Shown: positions 43,194-55,047 of the stretch, piece after piece
How positions within the stretch are numbered: the first letter of the stretch is position 1
Layout of the letters: the number at the start of each line of letters is the position of its first letter
Source: Blakeslea trispora
Taxonomy: Eukaryota; Mucoromycota; Mucoromycetes; Mucorales; Choanephoraceae
DNA length: 59,233 bases
Direction: 5' to 3'
Assembly (NCBI GenBank): GCA_025331445.1
Contig: JAIWNE010000157.1
Span: 1-59,233 of the forward strand
Translations under genes and position numbers: made by a program
The notes under the pieces: model-generated
Database searches by the model: none
The model's input: only the letters and a program-made list of their open reading frames with translations
What the model was told of the DNA's origin: nothing

Positions 43194-43487
43194 ACCTTTT
43201 TATTGTATGATGACAAGAAACTGATTCAATCATGACATCATTTGGCCTAGAAGCAAAAACCCCTCCCATCTTTAAGCATTCATTCGTAATGTTCGCATAG
43301 TTCTTGAAATGATGATTCCCTTTTCTTAAGCTTGTTACACACCACCCATAAGTCTAAATTCAACGTCAATTTCAAATCATCTTTTATTATTATTCTTTAG
43401 GACTCCAGTTAAGGAAACGCGTTAAATGAGAATTGGGAATTTCAAAGAATGAGTATCCTAATACATAAAGCGATAAGTATGATATCT
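43194..43487. other. intergenic between LEA-like and O-FucT-like genes
   Basis: Promoter side of the LEA-like gene and 3' side of the upstream gene. No other feature is seen. Confidence 0.4.
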
Positions 43488-45107
43488 TTACAAACTTCTA
43501 ACTACTTTACCTTTGCCTGCAATCAAGATATCAAGGAAAGGTTGAAATAAGGCCTCATAGTTCAAATGAGGATCATTCAATAGATTGGGCTGATTGGCTG
43601 ACCATTGCTTATTTTGAATTCCCCATTGAAGCATATCTGATTTTGAAAAAACACAAGGAAACATCTCTAAAAGAGGACCAAAAATGTCTGGTCGGGTCTC
43701 TGGTGCAACGTCCATGTCACTCACCAAGTAGTAAATTGGGTAACGTTGCTCAATATGTTTATGGTAATCCACACAGGCTTCCAAGAGTTGACGTCGATCT
43801 TTTGAGTTAGTGTTGGAAAAGCTGGCGGACTTTAGGAGGTTGGAGAGAGGCGTATCGGGTTGAATGGGCATGGCAGCAGAGACAGCTTGGTTGATGGGGA
43901 TATCGCCAAAGATCTCCAGTGTCACAGCCTCCATCAGTTCCTTTCTAGCCTTCTCGCTCAAGTCCTCCATCTGATGAGGCCCCTGAGCGACCAAGGCGTC
44001 CTCTTGTTGCTTTGTCAATGCTTTCCCATCCATAGCCAAACGTTGAAGAGTGCCAGCACGAGCATCCATCGTGACCAGTTGAGAGAGATTGAAGATCAAT
44101 GTGCTGTATTGAAATCGACCTCCAAGAGCGTTTACAATCTTGTTGGATTCTGCAGTCAATGCAGCCAAATTGTCAGGCACATTGAAGCGGTTCTTCATCA
44201 TGGCCTTACGTAGTGCTTGTGATTTCTCAGTGATGGTAGTAGGATAACGTGCAGCTGAACTGAGAGCACCAAATTGAATATATTTAGCCTCAATCGCATT
44301 TAATCGCTCTGTTTCCAACACGAATTTGAGTGGCTCTGTTGGCTTGGCTTCCTTGAAATGAGTCTGAAGCCAGCCTGACCAAGTTGTCTTTTGGTAAGGG
44401 TCCGGGTGTTCCCAATCAGTTCCGTTTTCCTTATAGGTCATGACGTCCACGATAGCTACATCCTCAGGCTCAATAGTCTCATCCAAAGCTGTTTCATGAA
44501 CACCCCAACCATGACCTCGTGTACGTTCAATAATGCGAATGCCGTATTCGTGCTTGATTTTCTCTAGGTCCATAATACTAGACCAAGGAATTTCTGTCCA
44601 TTCATTCATGGTCTCACATGGCTCTAATTCTGTTTGCCAATTTTTTTTCTGGTCTGACTGGCACTGTAGTTGAAGGGTTGACTTTTCTTGTGCTTCATAA
44701 CGTTTGGCTAGATCTTCAAAGGGTAACCAAGGATAGTATTGGTTGACTCTTAACATGGGTGCAATGATGGTACGTTTTGTTTCTAATGCAAGACGAAGTG
44801 CATTTCGAAAACATTCATGTTGTTCAGGGAATCCACTGTTTTGTTCATTAGTTTCACTCTTTTTCTTTGCATACATATTCTTTCTTTTTTTTTTCAATCC
44901 AAATAAAATCCATTTCTCAGCTATTTTTCTTTACCTGTGTGGGAACCATGAAAGATATTTTTCTTCATTTGGACTATATGTCTTCTTTGGTGATGAAGTT
45001 ACAGTCTGCGGTGTATTGTTTTCGAGATGAGGCAGTAAAGAGATAGTAATGAGCAGAAAAAGCACTAGTGATAATATGTAGGCTACAAGGCGTTGAATCC
45101 TTATCAT
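43488..45107 (-). CDS. type II membrane protein, fungal O-fucosyltransferase-like glycosyltransferase
   Basis: Exons (minus): 45107-44935 and 44835-43488; 1521 nt, 506 residues. Residues 1-11 are basic cytosolic, 9-26 form a signal anchor (AYILSLVLFLLITISLL) and the rest is lumenal, so the protein sits in Golgi or ER. The start of the catalytic part, YLSWFPHSGFPEQHECFRNA across the intron, then LALETKRTIIAPML, follows the O-fucosyltransferase pattern (substrate-binding loop, then NA..LA....RT...P). NALGGRFQYSTLIFNLSQ and EIFGDIPINQAV are also family-like. The usual HxRxGD-type motif is not visible. The donor and acceptor sugars are unknown. The intron removes an in-frame alternative start that lacks the anchor. 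Confidence 0.82.
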
Positions 45108-47413
45108 TCTATGACGCGTATTTTAAATATTCCTCCTTTTTCTTCTTCTTCTTTTATAAAAAGAGGGAGAAGAGTTCTACTTTTATATAAAAAAAATGAG
45201 AGTTAATAGCTTCAATTAAACTGGTCTCGAACTCCGCCAATTGAGTTTTTTTTTGTATTTTCTCGGATATTGAGTTAATGGCATTCGCATAACCAACTTT
45301 CCAAGGGACCGTCAGTTACATGTGCTATTTTTTTAGACAGAAAATGACATACGCCGAAAAAACACAGTACTTTTTCTTATAAACATATGGGCAACTTGGC
45401 AAAATTGTCGCTACTTTCCCAAGAGCTTTGGATGATTGTATAGAACATAGCTTCTTCAAGAATTGGATGATTATTGACAAAGAAAGCTTACTTTCTTGAA
45501 AATGCTGTATAACATACTTCAAGTAAACAGAAACTACTGGTGGTTTTTACGGGAATGAGCGAAGCTTTTTAAGCTGTTAATCTTGTAAGAAAGTCCGACA
45601 AAAGTACTATCAGAACGTTGTTCACTGAATACGCTACAAGAACAACCATTTTGACAGCTCAACGATTAGAAAAAAGAAAAGAAAAGAAAAGACAAGCTAT
45701 ATTGTAGCGCTAGAAGATGCAGTTCAACCAACCAACATAAAATCAGACTAAGCTGTAAAATTGATTGCCCTTTACAAATCGACATTTTATCGAAAGTCTT
45801 CAGCTTGTATTGCCAAAGGACAAAATCCTAACCAAAGTAAGTCTAAACTAAACAAGCAGCTGTCAACTTTCCCTACTTTTTTCTGCAATTATCGATAGAT
45901 AGACAAGCCATATAATACACGAATCATCATTCACCTGCACGTAAAAGTGTTCTAAGAGCAAAAAAGTGGATATGTTTACCTCTCGTTTCACACCTTGCTA
46001 CTTTAATATCAATGCATAGTTATGAGTTATTACTTTGCGCTCAGGAATGATGAGGATGTTGAACATCTTTGGGTAAACATGTCTTTTGTGTGTTGCCAAG
46101 TACTTTGACAATCGACAAAACAAATTTGGGCTTTTGAAGAAGTAAGTTTGGACGTTGGCAGGGCAGAGTGATAATTTTGTTTAACTGTCAAAGACAGTCT
46201 ATTCACCTGAACATATAGTTTCAATTATTTTTGGTGTATCTACTCTTATTCATATCGTCTCGGCTTAATTCAGCTGTATCTGCAAACTTTATCACAAGCT
46301 TGGTTTGTTTTGTTACCACAAAGCCTTTAATACTACTGTCTTTTGACTTTTCTCTATAACCTCTCTAAAGTATGCCATCTTTGAATGACTGTGATGTAGC
46401 GGGGATTCAGAAGGAAGAACGGAACAAGGCATTGTAAGATTTTTTTCTTTTTGAAAAGAAAAAAGATCTAGAGCACAAGCGCTGGAGGCTATGGCCCGAT
46501 ATAGGTTGCCAAAAATGATTCGGAGATGAATTGGTAGTTTTGTGTGTGAGTGTAATAACAAGCCTGGATAACATTGAAATTAAATGAACTTTTTGGACCT
46601 CTGGTTTTAGCTTTATATGCAACCTTTTGTAATTACTCCCCTCTCCACATAGCACTTTCACCATCTTGAAATAAATGCGGCAATTTATATTGAAGTTGCT
46701 TACCACCTTGGCTAACAGTCCCATTCTCTTGAACAAATTACATAGGTATGTTTCTCTGCCAATTTCAACAAACTAGCTCCATTAACTCAAGCAAACAAGT
46801 TAAACTCATGACACTGATTTATCCTTCCAATACTTTTTTTTCTGGCTGTGCATGGCTTGCAAAATTTAAGCCTATAAGCCTCCTCTTCTTTTTTAGAATA
46901 CCACTTTTCTTTTATAAGAACAAAGCTGTAATAAATGCAATGCAGTTTACCTACATGTCATTTTCTCCTTTTTTTTGAAATAGAATTACAGATTCAACAT
47001 GTACTCAACAACATTTCTGTCTTTCTAAAAAAGAAATTCATTTGGGCAACCCTCTTACATAGAAAAGGGCAACTTACAAACTTGACATAGGCAAGACTCT
47101 TTCTCTGGTTTTTCCCTATAGAGAAATACCCGATCATGTTACTTGGACACTAGCTGAATACACTAGATATTTCTATAGCAAATTGTTTGATTTGTTGAAA
47201 AATGGATCTTCAATTAAAGTTTTTTTCTTATATTTTTATTAGTGTTACACAGTGTCACTGTCTTTTTTTAGAATAGCGGAACCTCTTTTTTTATTGCCTT
47301 CATAATCTTTGTACCTCTTCTCCCCCCTTTTTCTCTTTATCTTGCTTTTTTCCAACAAAAGAAAGCAAGAAAAAAAAGGAAGGCTTAGTTCTGTTTCTTA
47401 AAGACATACATCT
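45108..47413. other. intergenic, divergent promoters
   Basis: About 2.3 kb between two divergent type II membrane protein genes. Small frames (45325-45522, 46030-46224, 46313-46736 and others) overlap and have no support. The last 100 bp carry a C6-T tract (47322-47332) and CT-rich sequence before the ATG. Confidence 0.5.
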
Positions 47414-49663
47414 ATGACAGCCTACACATTATTAGAACAACCTTCAAGGAGGACATTGCCAAAAAGACAATGGCAAATCATCATTGTGGCTGTCAGTGCA
47501 TTACTGATTGTTTTGTTTCTGGCTTCCTTCTTAAGAGGTCAAGAACAATCTACCAAGCCATCCGATTCAAAACATACATCTAAATCTCATGGCAACATAA
47601 ACAAAACATCAACTAATACTACCATCACCACCGCTACTAATAACGATAGCCTAGAAAAGCCTATTGTACCATCTCATACAACACCACTCAATACAACCGT
47701 GCCTCCTTTACGTTCAATCGCTTTCTCTCTTCCTCAATCCAACACAACACATTACATTGATCTAGACAAATACCCGATTGAAGACCAACTCGTGCAACTC
47801 TTTGGCAGTGCCATGGTCTTTCCTGCTCTCCAAAAGGTACTCCAAAAGGGACCCTCAACATCGTTGCCTGACTGGCTTGACAACAACCAAAATCACTGTG
47901 CTCAGTACCCTTTACCATACCCTCTTTTGCGCCAGATAACAAAAGACTATCTACCGCTTGAAGATCAAGATGCATTCTTTCATGTACCCATCAACCTCAC
48001 CCATCCCTTCATTCTCTTTCCACATCCAAGCACGTTCAAGCCAGGTCAATCTGTCTGTATTCGTGTGGTAGTACCATTTAAAGACAAGGGCAAGGATGAT
48101 CCCTATCGTCTCATGTATCGTCCTTACGATCAAAACCATGCACAATTAACCTCACCTTGGTGGGATACCATGATGACCTCCCTCATCAATCATGATAACA
48201 GCACGACACCCATCCATATGCAGCCCTGGACAGGACATCGTCTCTTGCGTGAACGAGCAAGACAGCTAAACCATGCAGACATGCAGTTACCTGAATGGGC
48301 TCGGTTACGCGCCGACCTTGTCTATGAACGTGAACGTCTTCATGTCTATGAGGCCACTGTCTCTCTTCAGCCTGGACAATGGACTCTAGAGGGACTCTTA
48401 GAATTTGTGGAAGGTCGATACAACTTTGAATTCGGTCCTGTCACACCTTACCAACCCTCTGCATTACCTGTTTTCCCTGCTGGCAGTGAACGATTTCAGG
48501 TAACCGATAGACGTCCCCTCTTGCTGTCTGATCGAGATGCATGGATGGCACATATGCGATTGCCCCTCTGTCAAGGCATGGATCATCCTGGTCGTTGGTT
48601 ACCTCTACCTCAGAACTTGACTCAATCTGAACGTGCACGCACTGTAGGTACCTTGCGTAACAATAAATACTGGGCTCCCTTTGATTGTCGATACCGACAT
48701 TTATCCTATGAGGCATTCAATCGATGTCTATCTAAGCGATATACTGAAGGTATGGATCTTTATGGTGATTCAAATATTCGACGATCCATCAAAAAATTCC
48801 TGAGTCATGGACAATGGTGTAAAGATTGGGATCAACATATCACTCAACCTCTTTTACCTGATGAATTGAAGCCTGTCATTCAACCTGCCGCTAAACGCGC
48901 CCCACCTCCACCTCCACCACCACCAGTAGGCAATGATCTTTTCCCACCTTCTCCAGTAGAAGATCCAGGCGTCTATCATTCACCTGAAGACTACAAATTC
49001 TCTACTGATGCTCAAACACGTAGTTGTTATTGTGAGGATTATACTGAAATCTACTGGAATCCTGTTTGGTTTGATGCAGGTGCTAGACGGTTTGATATGG
49101 TCTATCGCAACTCACGACAACAATCAGAGGCATTAGGCAAGACAGAGTGGGACACGAAAGAGAGTGCAACCGATCAAGTCCGTGTCAGTTCATACAAATG
49201 GGACGGTCTTACTTACCTGAATTCACCCGGTTGGGATACAGCTGTTCCATCCAGTTCAGGTACAGCTAACATTGCCATCTTCTCATTAGGTAATTGGGAT
49301 GGTGCCTTTTCTCAACTCGGCCAGTTTGCTCAGGATGTAGACCGTCTGATCCAACAGATTCAACAGCACTATCGCCTTGATCAAACCAAGATTGTATATC
49401 GTACAGCTCAATACTATTGTTGTCGTATTGATGCCTCTGAACGATCACGTCAAGTGAGTGGGCCTCGTATGGAGAGTTTTGACCAGATTGCACGATACAA
49501 GTTTACCACTCAATTAAACGCTACTGTATGGGATACATCTGTTTTAGGCGAAAGCAAGCTATTTGAGGAAAAACTACCTAGTATCACTTGTCCTTCTAAC
49601 CATGTACCTGCGGATCAAGTAGAGATAGAAAATCAAATCTTAATGAATGGTCTTTGTAATTAA
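47414..49663 (+). CDS. type II membrane PC-esterase/NXPE-like (SGNH) protein
   Basis: A single exon of 749 residues. A short basic cytosolic tail is followed by a signal anchor at about 20-41 (IIIVAVSALLIVLFLASFL). A Thr/Asn/Ser-rich stem with many N-glycosylation sites comes next, then an Ig-like or filamin-like region (about 200-330). The esterase part has KYWAPFDCRYRHLSYEAF, NRCLSKRYTEGMDLYGDSNI, with the nucleophile block GDSN near residue 453, and RRSIKKF. This order matches NXPE and related PC-esterase proteins, which acylate or deacylate glycans. A run of eight prolines is at about 498. The C-terminal part (WDTAVPSSSG, IFSLGNWDGAFSQL) fits the second half of the SGNH fold. Substrate is unknown. 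The gene converges on COA1, 99 bp away. Confidence 0.85.
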   Translation: MTAYTLLEQPSRRTLPKRQWQIIIVAVSALLIVLFLASFLRGQEQSTKPSDSKHTSKSHGNINKTSTNTTITTATNNDSLEKPIVPSHTTPLNTTVPPLRSIAFSLPQSNTTHYIDLDKYPIEDQLVQLFGSAMVFPALQKVLQKGPSTSLPDWLDNNQNHCAQYPLPYPLLRQITKDYLPLEDQDAFFHVPINLTHPFILFPHPSTFKPGQSVCIRVVVPFKDKGKDDPYRLMYRPYDQNHAQLTSPWWDTMMTSLINHDNSTTPIHMQPWTGHRLLRERARQLNHADMQLPEWARLRADLVYERERLHVYEATVSLQPGQWTLEGLLEFVEGRYNFEFGPVTPYQPSALPVFPAGSERFQVTDRRPLLLSDRDAWMAHMRLPLCQGMDHPGRWLPLPQNLTQSERARTVGTLRNNKYWAPFDCRYRHLSYEAFNRCLSKRYTEGMDLYGDSNIRRSIKKFLSHGQWCKDWDQHITQPLLPDELKPVIQPAAKRAPPPPPPPPVGNDLFPPSPVEDPGVYHSPEDYKFSTDAQTRSCYCEDYTEIYWNPVWFDAGARRFDMVYRNSRQQSEALGKTEWDTKESATDQVRVSSYKWDGLTYLNSPGWDTAVPSSSGTANIAIFSLGNWDGAFSQLGQFAQDVDRLIQQIQQHYRLDQTKIVYRTAQYYCCRIDASERSRQVSGPRMESFDQIARYKFTTQLNATVWDTSVLGESKLFEEKLPSITCPSNHVPADQVEIENQILMNGLCN

Positions 49664-49762
49664 AAAAAAAAAACACGTACACACACAATATATATATTTA
49701 TTAAATCATCAAAGTAATTCAACCCTATTTCTATTTCTTTTTTTCTCTCTCTTTCTCTCTCT

Positions 49763-50344
49763 TTATGCGAGTCTTGGTTCGCCTGTTTCAGTAAGGGTAT
49801 GGTTGCCAATGTCAATCTGTTTCTGGTCTGATTCACGCGTCACTGTGAATTCAATTGTATGCCATTTTTGGCCTACACGCTTTGAGACAAAATGAACTTT
49901 CGCAGTTTGACCTTTTGAGATTGATTATGAGCTTATTGAGAAAGAAAAAAAAAGTCGCTCTTTTTTTGTCTTACCTGTGGCACCCTTGACAGTAAAACCA
50001 ATATCAATTTTACCTTTCAAGTGGTTGACATTACCACTGATCCAAGGCCAAGTGCTTGCATAACCAATACCACCACCAATCAACTCCATCACACGAGGAT
50101 CATATCGGACCATAAATAGAGTACCATGCACCACACTGCTTGAAAGACGTTGGTGGTTCAGAGCACCACCGAGACACACTGCCCAGATGGCGGCACCGCC
50201 TGCAGCACCTGCCCAGATCCAACGTTTTCGAGAAGGAGGTGGAGGTTGAGGAAGTTCGCGATCAACTACTGTAGTGATTTGGCGACGCCATTGAGTTTGA
50301 CGTGCAAGAGAAGAAAAGAGGAAACGAGAACGTAATAAAGACAT
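49763..50344 (-). CDS. COA1: cytochrome c oxidase assembly factor Coa1-like
   Basis: Exons (minus): 50344-49975 and 49911-49763; 519 nt, 172 residues. The N terminus (MSLLRSRFLFSSLARQTQWR) is a mitochondrial presequence. One membrane helix follows at about 44-61 (WAGAAGGAAIWAVCLGGAL). The C-terminal domain has LIGGGIGYASTWPWISGNVN, LKGKIDIGFTVKGATG and a QTAKVHFVSKRVGQKWHTIE strand set, as in the Coa1/Tim21-like family. Coa1 works in the inner membrane and helps mature Cox1 into complex IV. The exon-exon join KGAT-G-GQTAK is in phase. It lies 77 bp downstream of ISY1 on the same strand. Confidence 0.9.
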
Positions 50345-50421
50345 GATTTTAAAGAAAAAAGTAATTATATAAAAAAGTAAAAAAAAAAGAAAAGAAAAAA
50401 ATCAAGGGCTTCTTATGAAAC

Positions 50422-51500
50422 TCAGAGTTTATTGATTAGCTCTTTTGTTTCTTCTTCATTTTGCTTCATATCTTCGGATACATACTTATCCAACAGCTAC
50501 AAGTCATGTGATTGCTTTAGAAACCAATGAAACTGTCAATTAAAAAAAAAAGTTACCTGTTGTTTTCGTCTTTGTACTAGATAAGCTTCAATTTCCTTTT
50601 GTGAGGGAACATGACTATCGGCTATTTCCTTGGTCGTTTGTTCTTCCTTGATTTCCATAGGTTCTTCTTCTACTTTTGTTTCTTGCTCTTGCTCTGGTGC
50701 AGACAAGAGCTTCTGTAGCAATTCGTTTTCTAATGCCTCTTCATATTCTATCAATTGGCCATCCTCTTCATCTCGGTAACCATAATAATCTGCATCAATA
50801 TGACGGTTAATTTCAGTGCGAGTACGAGGTTGTGCTTCACTTGCAGCTTTCTCAAATAACTCTCGAACACCAGGTAAATCTCTCGCACGACCATAGTATC
50901 TAAATGGAGATGATCAGTCCCAGATAGCTATTGTACACTTCTTTTTTTTTACCTATAGCCTCTTGTTCCGGGTACTTCTCTACCTTCATAACTAAACATT
51001 CTCGGGCCTGATCTCTGATATGTACAAAAAAAAAAGTTCTAGCCCAATACTCGTCTCACAGCAACCGTTGCTAAACTTACTGTATAATCAGGACCTCCTA
51101 GTTCCTTAATGCGTCTTTCCCAATGGTATTTTTGACCCATCAGTTTGTTGATATCATCGTTCAAATCACGTACTTGATAATCCGATAAACTCACTAATTG
51201 ACAAGTTAAAATTTTAAGTTGCAAACCAGACTTCTATTGCTGCTTTACCATCTTGAATCTTTGAGATCTTGCGGGACACTTCACTTAATAGATCGCGTCT
51301 CCATTTCTCTGCTTCTGCTATTGTATCAACCACACCAGCAAAGGCAGGTCTACGTAAACGAGGTTTGCCTAGACCCAGTTCAGCTGCCTGGGCTTCTCTA
51401 AAACGATAGAGCATAGACTGTGCCTTCTCTTCATTACGTGCCTAATCTCTCTCTAAGGTTGGTTACATTGCAGCATTATCTTTATTATTTCATTTACCAT
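50422..51500 (-). CDS. ISY1: pre-mRNA splicing factor Isy1
   Basis: Exons (minus): 51500-51498, 51441-51249, 51193-51081, 51014-50953, 50899-50557, 50496-50422; 789 nt, 262 residues. The first coding exon is the ATG alone; exon 2 then gives ARNEEKAQSMLYRFREAQAA. The conserved core (LGLGKPRLRRPAFAGVVDT, EAEKWRRDLLSEVSRKISKI, INKLMGQKYHWERRIKELGG, GREVPGTRGYRYYGRARDLP) is that of Isy1, a Prp19-complex (NTC) member that acts in the catalytic spliceosome. The C-terminal third is acidic and variable and ends with a short helix. Human Isy1 has 285 residues. The start is 146 bp from the AIM18 start on the other strand. Confidence 0.97.
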
Positions 51501-51646
51501 CGTGTACGTGAATAATTATAATAATGACTTCTGTGTTAAAAAAAAGAGAGAAAAAGACTTGCCAAAAAAAAAGAATGGAACATTTAAAATGAGTTTAAAA
51601 CACACCTTGTCTTGTTTGCCTGCACTTTCTTTATTCTTTTTTTTAA
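51501..51646. promoter_or_regulatory. bidirectional promoter between ISY1 and AIM18
   Basis: Only 146 bp separate the two start codons. The stretch is A-rich on one side and T-rich on the other; no TATA box is evident. Confidence 0.6.
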
Positions 51647-52636
51647 ATGTTTCGTCGTGCATTAACTCGCATTTCAAAAGCTCAGTTGAATCACTTTGCT
51701 AAGCAGGGTTCATCTGTTGTTTTACGTCAAAAAGTAAGGTGATGAGAGACGCTAATCCATCTGACTAATGTGTATAGACATGGCAAACAATGGCTGCCTT
51801 GACAATAACAGGCATTGGCTACTATGCTCTTCAACCTACTACTTTTGTCTATGCTGATGCACCTGCTTACAAAGGCAGTGTAGAAGGTAAAGAGAGCATT
51901 AAGCAAGGAGGACAGAAAGAATTCATTCTTTTTTTGGAACTCTAGATCAAGCCACTCAAACCCCTTTCCCCATCTATCTCAACACAAACAATGAATGGAA
52001 ACGCTTAATTGGTTTGGGTGTTCGCACAGTCACTTTTCTCAAAATGAATGTGTATGTGGTAGGCATGTATATGAAGAAAGATGATATTCAGGGCTTAAAG
52101 TCACTCGAAGGTTGGAAAGTAAGTTGTTTACTATGAGACAAAGGCAAGAAGTTCGTCCAACCCACCTTATTTGAAAGGATTTCGATCAATCTCGGTTTTT
52201 AGAAAAGAGTGAATTAGCAGAAGTATTAGTAGAACAGCCTTATGAAATCAGTATTCGCCTAGTGCCTGTCCGTGCAACCAACACACAACATCTTCGGGAC
52301 GGCTTTCTTCGTTTGTTGATGCAACGCATGAAAGATCAATCCATGACAGAGGAAGAAGAGAGAGAGGCATTAAAGGCCATGCAAGAATTCAAGTCTAACT
52401 TTGTCAGTATGAATGTCAAGAAGAATTCGGAATTCATCTTCACAAAGACAGCTGAAGGTGGTTTGCGTATGACTTATGAAGGGAAGGATTGGGGTACTGT
52501 AGAGAATGCTTGGTTAGCAAAGAACTTTGTTATGGGCTATTTAGAGCCCAAGGCACCTTCGAGTGAGGCAGCCTTACATGACATTGCGGATGGTTTTCAA
52601 ACTCTTTTAAAGCAGGAAGAACAACCTAAAGCTTAA
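51647..52636 (+). CDS. AIM18: mitochondrial chalcone-isomerase-fold protein (Aim18 type)
   Basis: Exons: 51647-51733, 51778-51886, 51946-52118, 52178-52636; 828 nt, 275 residues. The N terminus (MFRRALTRISKAQLNHFAKQ) is a presequence, followed by a hydrophobic segment near 36-50 (MAALTITGIGYYALQ). The chalcone isomerase-like domain begins TPFPIYLNTNNEWKRLIGLG and has VRTVTFLKMNVYVVGMYMKK, ISIRLVPVRATNTQHLRDGF and LRMTYEGKDWGTVENAWLAK, then FVMGYL. Fungal Aim18/Aim46 proteins sit at the mitochondrial inner membrane and bind haem in yeast; plant-like isomerase activity is not expected. The third intron has a pyrimidine-poor acceptor (TTGAAAG) but the frame closes exactly. Start choice is the first ATG after the T-rich leader. 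Confidence 0.93.
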
Positions 52637-52833
52637 TTTAAATGGCATGATTTTATAAAAAATTGTATAAAGAAATAACTTTTATCCTAATTTAGTAGCA
52701 TTCGAGAATGTTACTAAAATTCAATCTTCACCACATTAAGTATATCTTTATTTATGAAACAAGTAGTAGGATGAGTATTTTTAGAGAGAGAGAGAAGAGC
52801 AATGATAATGCAAGATGAAACAAATGCAATCAG

Positions 52834-55047
52834 CTACATAAAGGATGAAGGGCTTATGTCTGGCTTTGTGCAGGGTATGGTGGTTTTGGTAAATTGGCTA
52901 TCTTGGGAAGATATTGCTGGTGAGCTCAGTTGTATCAAAGAAGAAGAGGAGGGCTTTGTACGCTCAAGCGGAATATGTTCATTAGGTATCTGTGTGATTC
53001 TTATCTCTGAAGGACTCGCTTTCCGTGAGAGATCAGTTTGACTATAATAGGTGTCATCTATTTTATCCCAATCCACTTCCACCATTTCTGTTTCAGCATG
53101 TAGATTTGTATTGCTTGACTCTTGGACACCTAGTTGACTCGATCTCTGCTTTCGTTTAAAAAAAATAAACCAGACAATAGCTGCTATGATGACCAATACA
53201 CCCTAATGTCAAAAAAGAAAAGGAGAAATGTTTAGACTCCACTTGATAGACTATTAAATGACTTACACAGGATACACCAACAGCAATGCCTATTGTGGTG
53301 CTGTTGTTAAGTGTATCATTTGATGGTGAAGATGGGTTTGTATCCAGGGGGGTTTTATTGCCACCTGATGATGTATTCGTGTTTATATGGTTTGGCAAAC
53401 TATTCATAAAAGAAAGATGGTCGATATCTTGAATATCTAGAAGAAGCATTTCATTGGTAAGGTTACCAGTTTTGTCGATACCAAAAAAAATGCCTAGAGT
53501 AGAATTGTCAATCAAGACAGCTAATGAATGGCCCAAAAAGTAAAGGAAAGAATGAGAAAGACACGTTAATTATGGTAAATCTTGTTTCACTCTAATCATC
53601 TCAAGCTAATCGAATTTACCTGAATGTTCAGATCTTGGAGCAGATAAGCCAGCGGGTTCGTTTAGATTTTGACGTTTCCATTGATAGGTTTGAGTATTAA
53701 AAGTATAGCAATAATCTGACAAAGCAAGCGCCTTATTGAATCTTCCTCCATATAGAAGAATTGTGTGTTCATCAGGTACTAAAAAAAGCGAGTCTAGATT
53801 AGTTCCCTTTCTTTTCCTAATTTTTGATTCAAATGTTTACATAATGTGGCTGTATGCATTGTTCTCATAGATGGAGATAAATCGCCTTTAGAATAGGCAT
53901 ATTTCCAAATACCAGACGCTGTTTCATACGTGATAATATAGTCCATATAAGCACCATACACTTTTCGATCAGTAGCATTGTAATATTCTCCACCCATATA
54001 GTAAATTGTTTTGTTCTGTGGAACATGAGTAGCAGATTGACTTGTGTAATAAACAACCGGTGCATCTGTTTGGGCAGGTATGTTCCAGCTCTAGATTGTA
54101 TGTGTCAATACTTTGATTTGAATATATCTTTCTCTCTCTATGTATCTTCTTTTGGCAGGTCTTACATTTTTATTGACATTGTAGAGTGTCAAAAAATAGA
54201 AGCCTGCAGCATTTACAATGTAACCATCTGAATTAAGCGTCAAGCCTTTAATTCTTGTGCCATCTGGGTCAATAAAATCAGCGTTATTTTGAGCATGTCT
54301 AAAAATATTCATTCAGTAAGAAAATGTATCAAACTATATGTTTTCTTGCATACTGTTGATGGCCACCATAAAAAGCAACACTCTTAAGAGAATCGACATA
54401 GACAGCATTACCAAAATAACTAGAAGAGTCAAAAAAAAGTTAGAGAGCGCGAGAGATGACTATGTGGTATTTAAGCGCTTTTTTTAAAGAGAAAAATTGA
54501 AAAGAAAGGGCTTTACATTTGTCGATTACCGCCGTTCATAGCTTCATAGTAATTGGATTTCGCACTCCATGCATTGATTTCTGCATCATAAACAAGTGTC
54601 TGATTTGCAATACTTGAATTTTCATAGTTGAAGCCACCTTGGACTAAAAAGCTTTTACCATCAGGTAGTGCTACAGTTTGAGGATGATCACGTCTTCCTG
54701 ATATAATGTCTTCAAATTCAGGATGGATCATCTCCCATTGATCTGTCAGACTTTTAAAAGGCTTTCCAGCGTTCTTGTTGACATCAAGCATGATGAAATT
54801 GCTGTCTAAGAAATTGTTACTATAACCACCATAGCAGTAGATTTTATTGAACAAGTAAGCGCAATCTAATAACTCATTAGTTGTCAGATACTGATTGAAG
54901 ATGAATGCAAACAAATAGAACTTTACTGGCTGCTCTCCGAGGTTGTGGCTCAAATGCATCTACTTTTACTATAAAGATAGCTGTCAGGTACAACAAATAG
55001 CAAGAAAGCGTTATATAATGCTTAAACAATTCTAGTTTAAAAAGCAT
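52834..55047 (-). CDS. kelch-repeat single-pass membrane protein
   Basis: Exons (minus): 55047-54927, 54865-54517, 54419-54354, 54298-54166, 54090-53841, 53778-53620, 53520-53267, 53202-52834; 1701 nt, 566 residues. A signal peptide (LSCYLLYLTAIFIVKVDA) is followed by a kelch propeller with repeats marked by CYGGYS, VQGGFN, FYGGHQ, YMGGEY and LYGGRF. A Thr/Ser/Asn-rich stalk then leads to one membrane helix (IGIAVGVSC, GVLVIIAAIVWFIFF), a basic stop-transfer KRKQR and a Ser-rich cytosolic tail of about 100 residues. The propeller is outside, so it may sense or bind surface ligands. Fungal relatives include polarity and cell-wall proteins, but no orthologue can be named. Earlier in-frame ATGs (to 55164) are possible starts. 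All introns are GT-AG. Confidence 0.93.

Noticed and set aside
45215..45245. tRNA-like CTGGTCTCGAACTCCGCC
   Set aside because: Resembles a T-arm by eye, but no acceptor stem or anticodon arm could be drawn around it on either strand.
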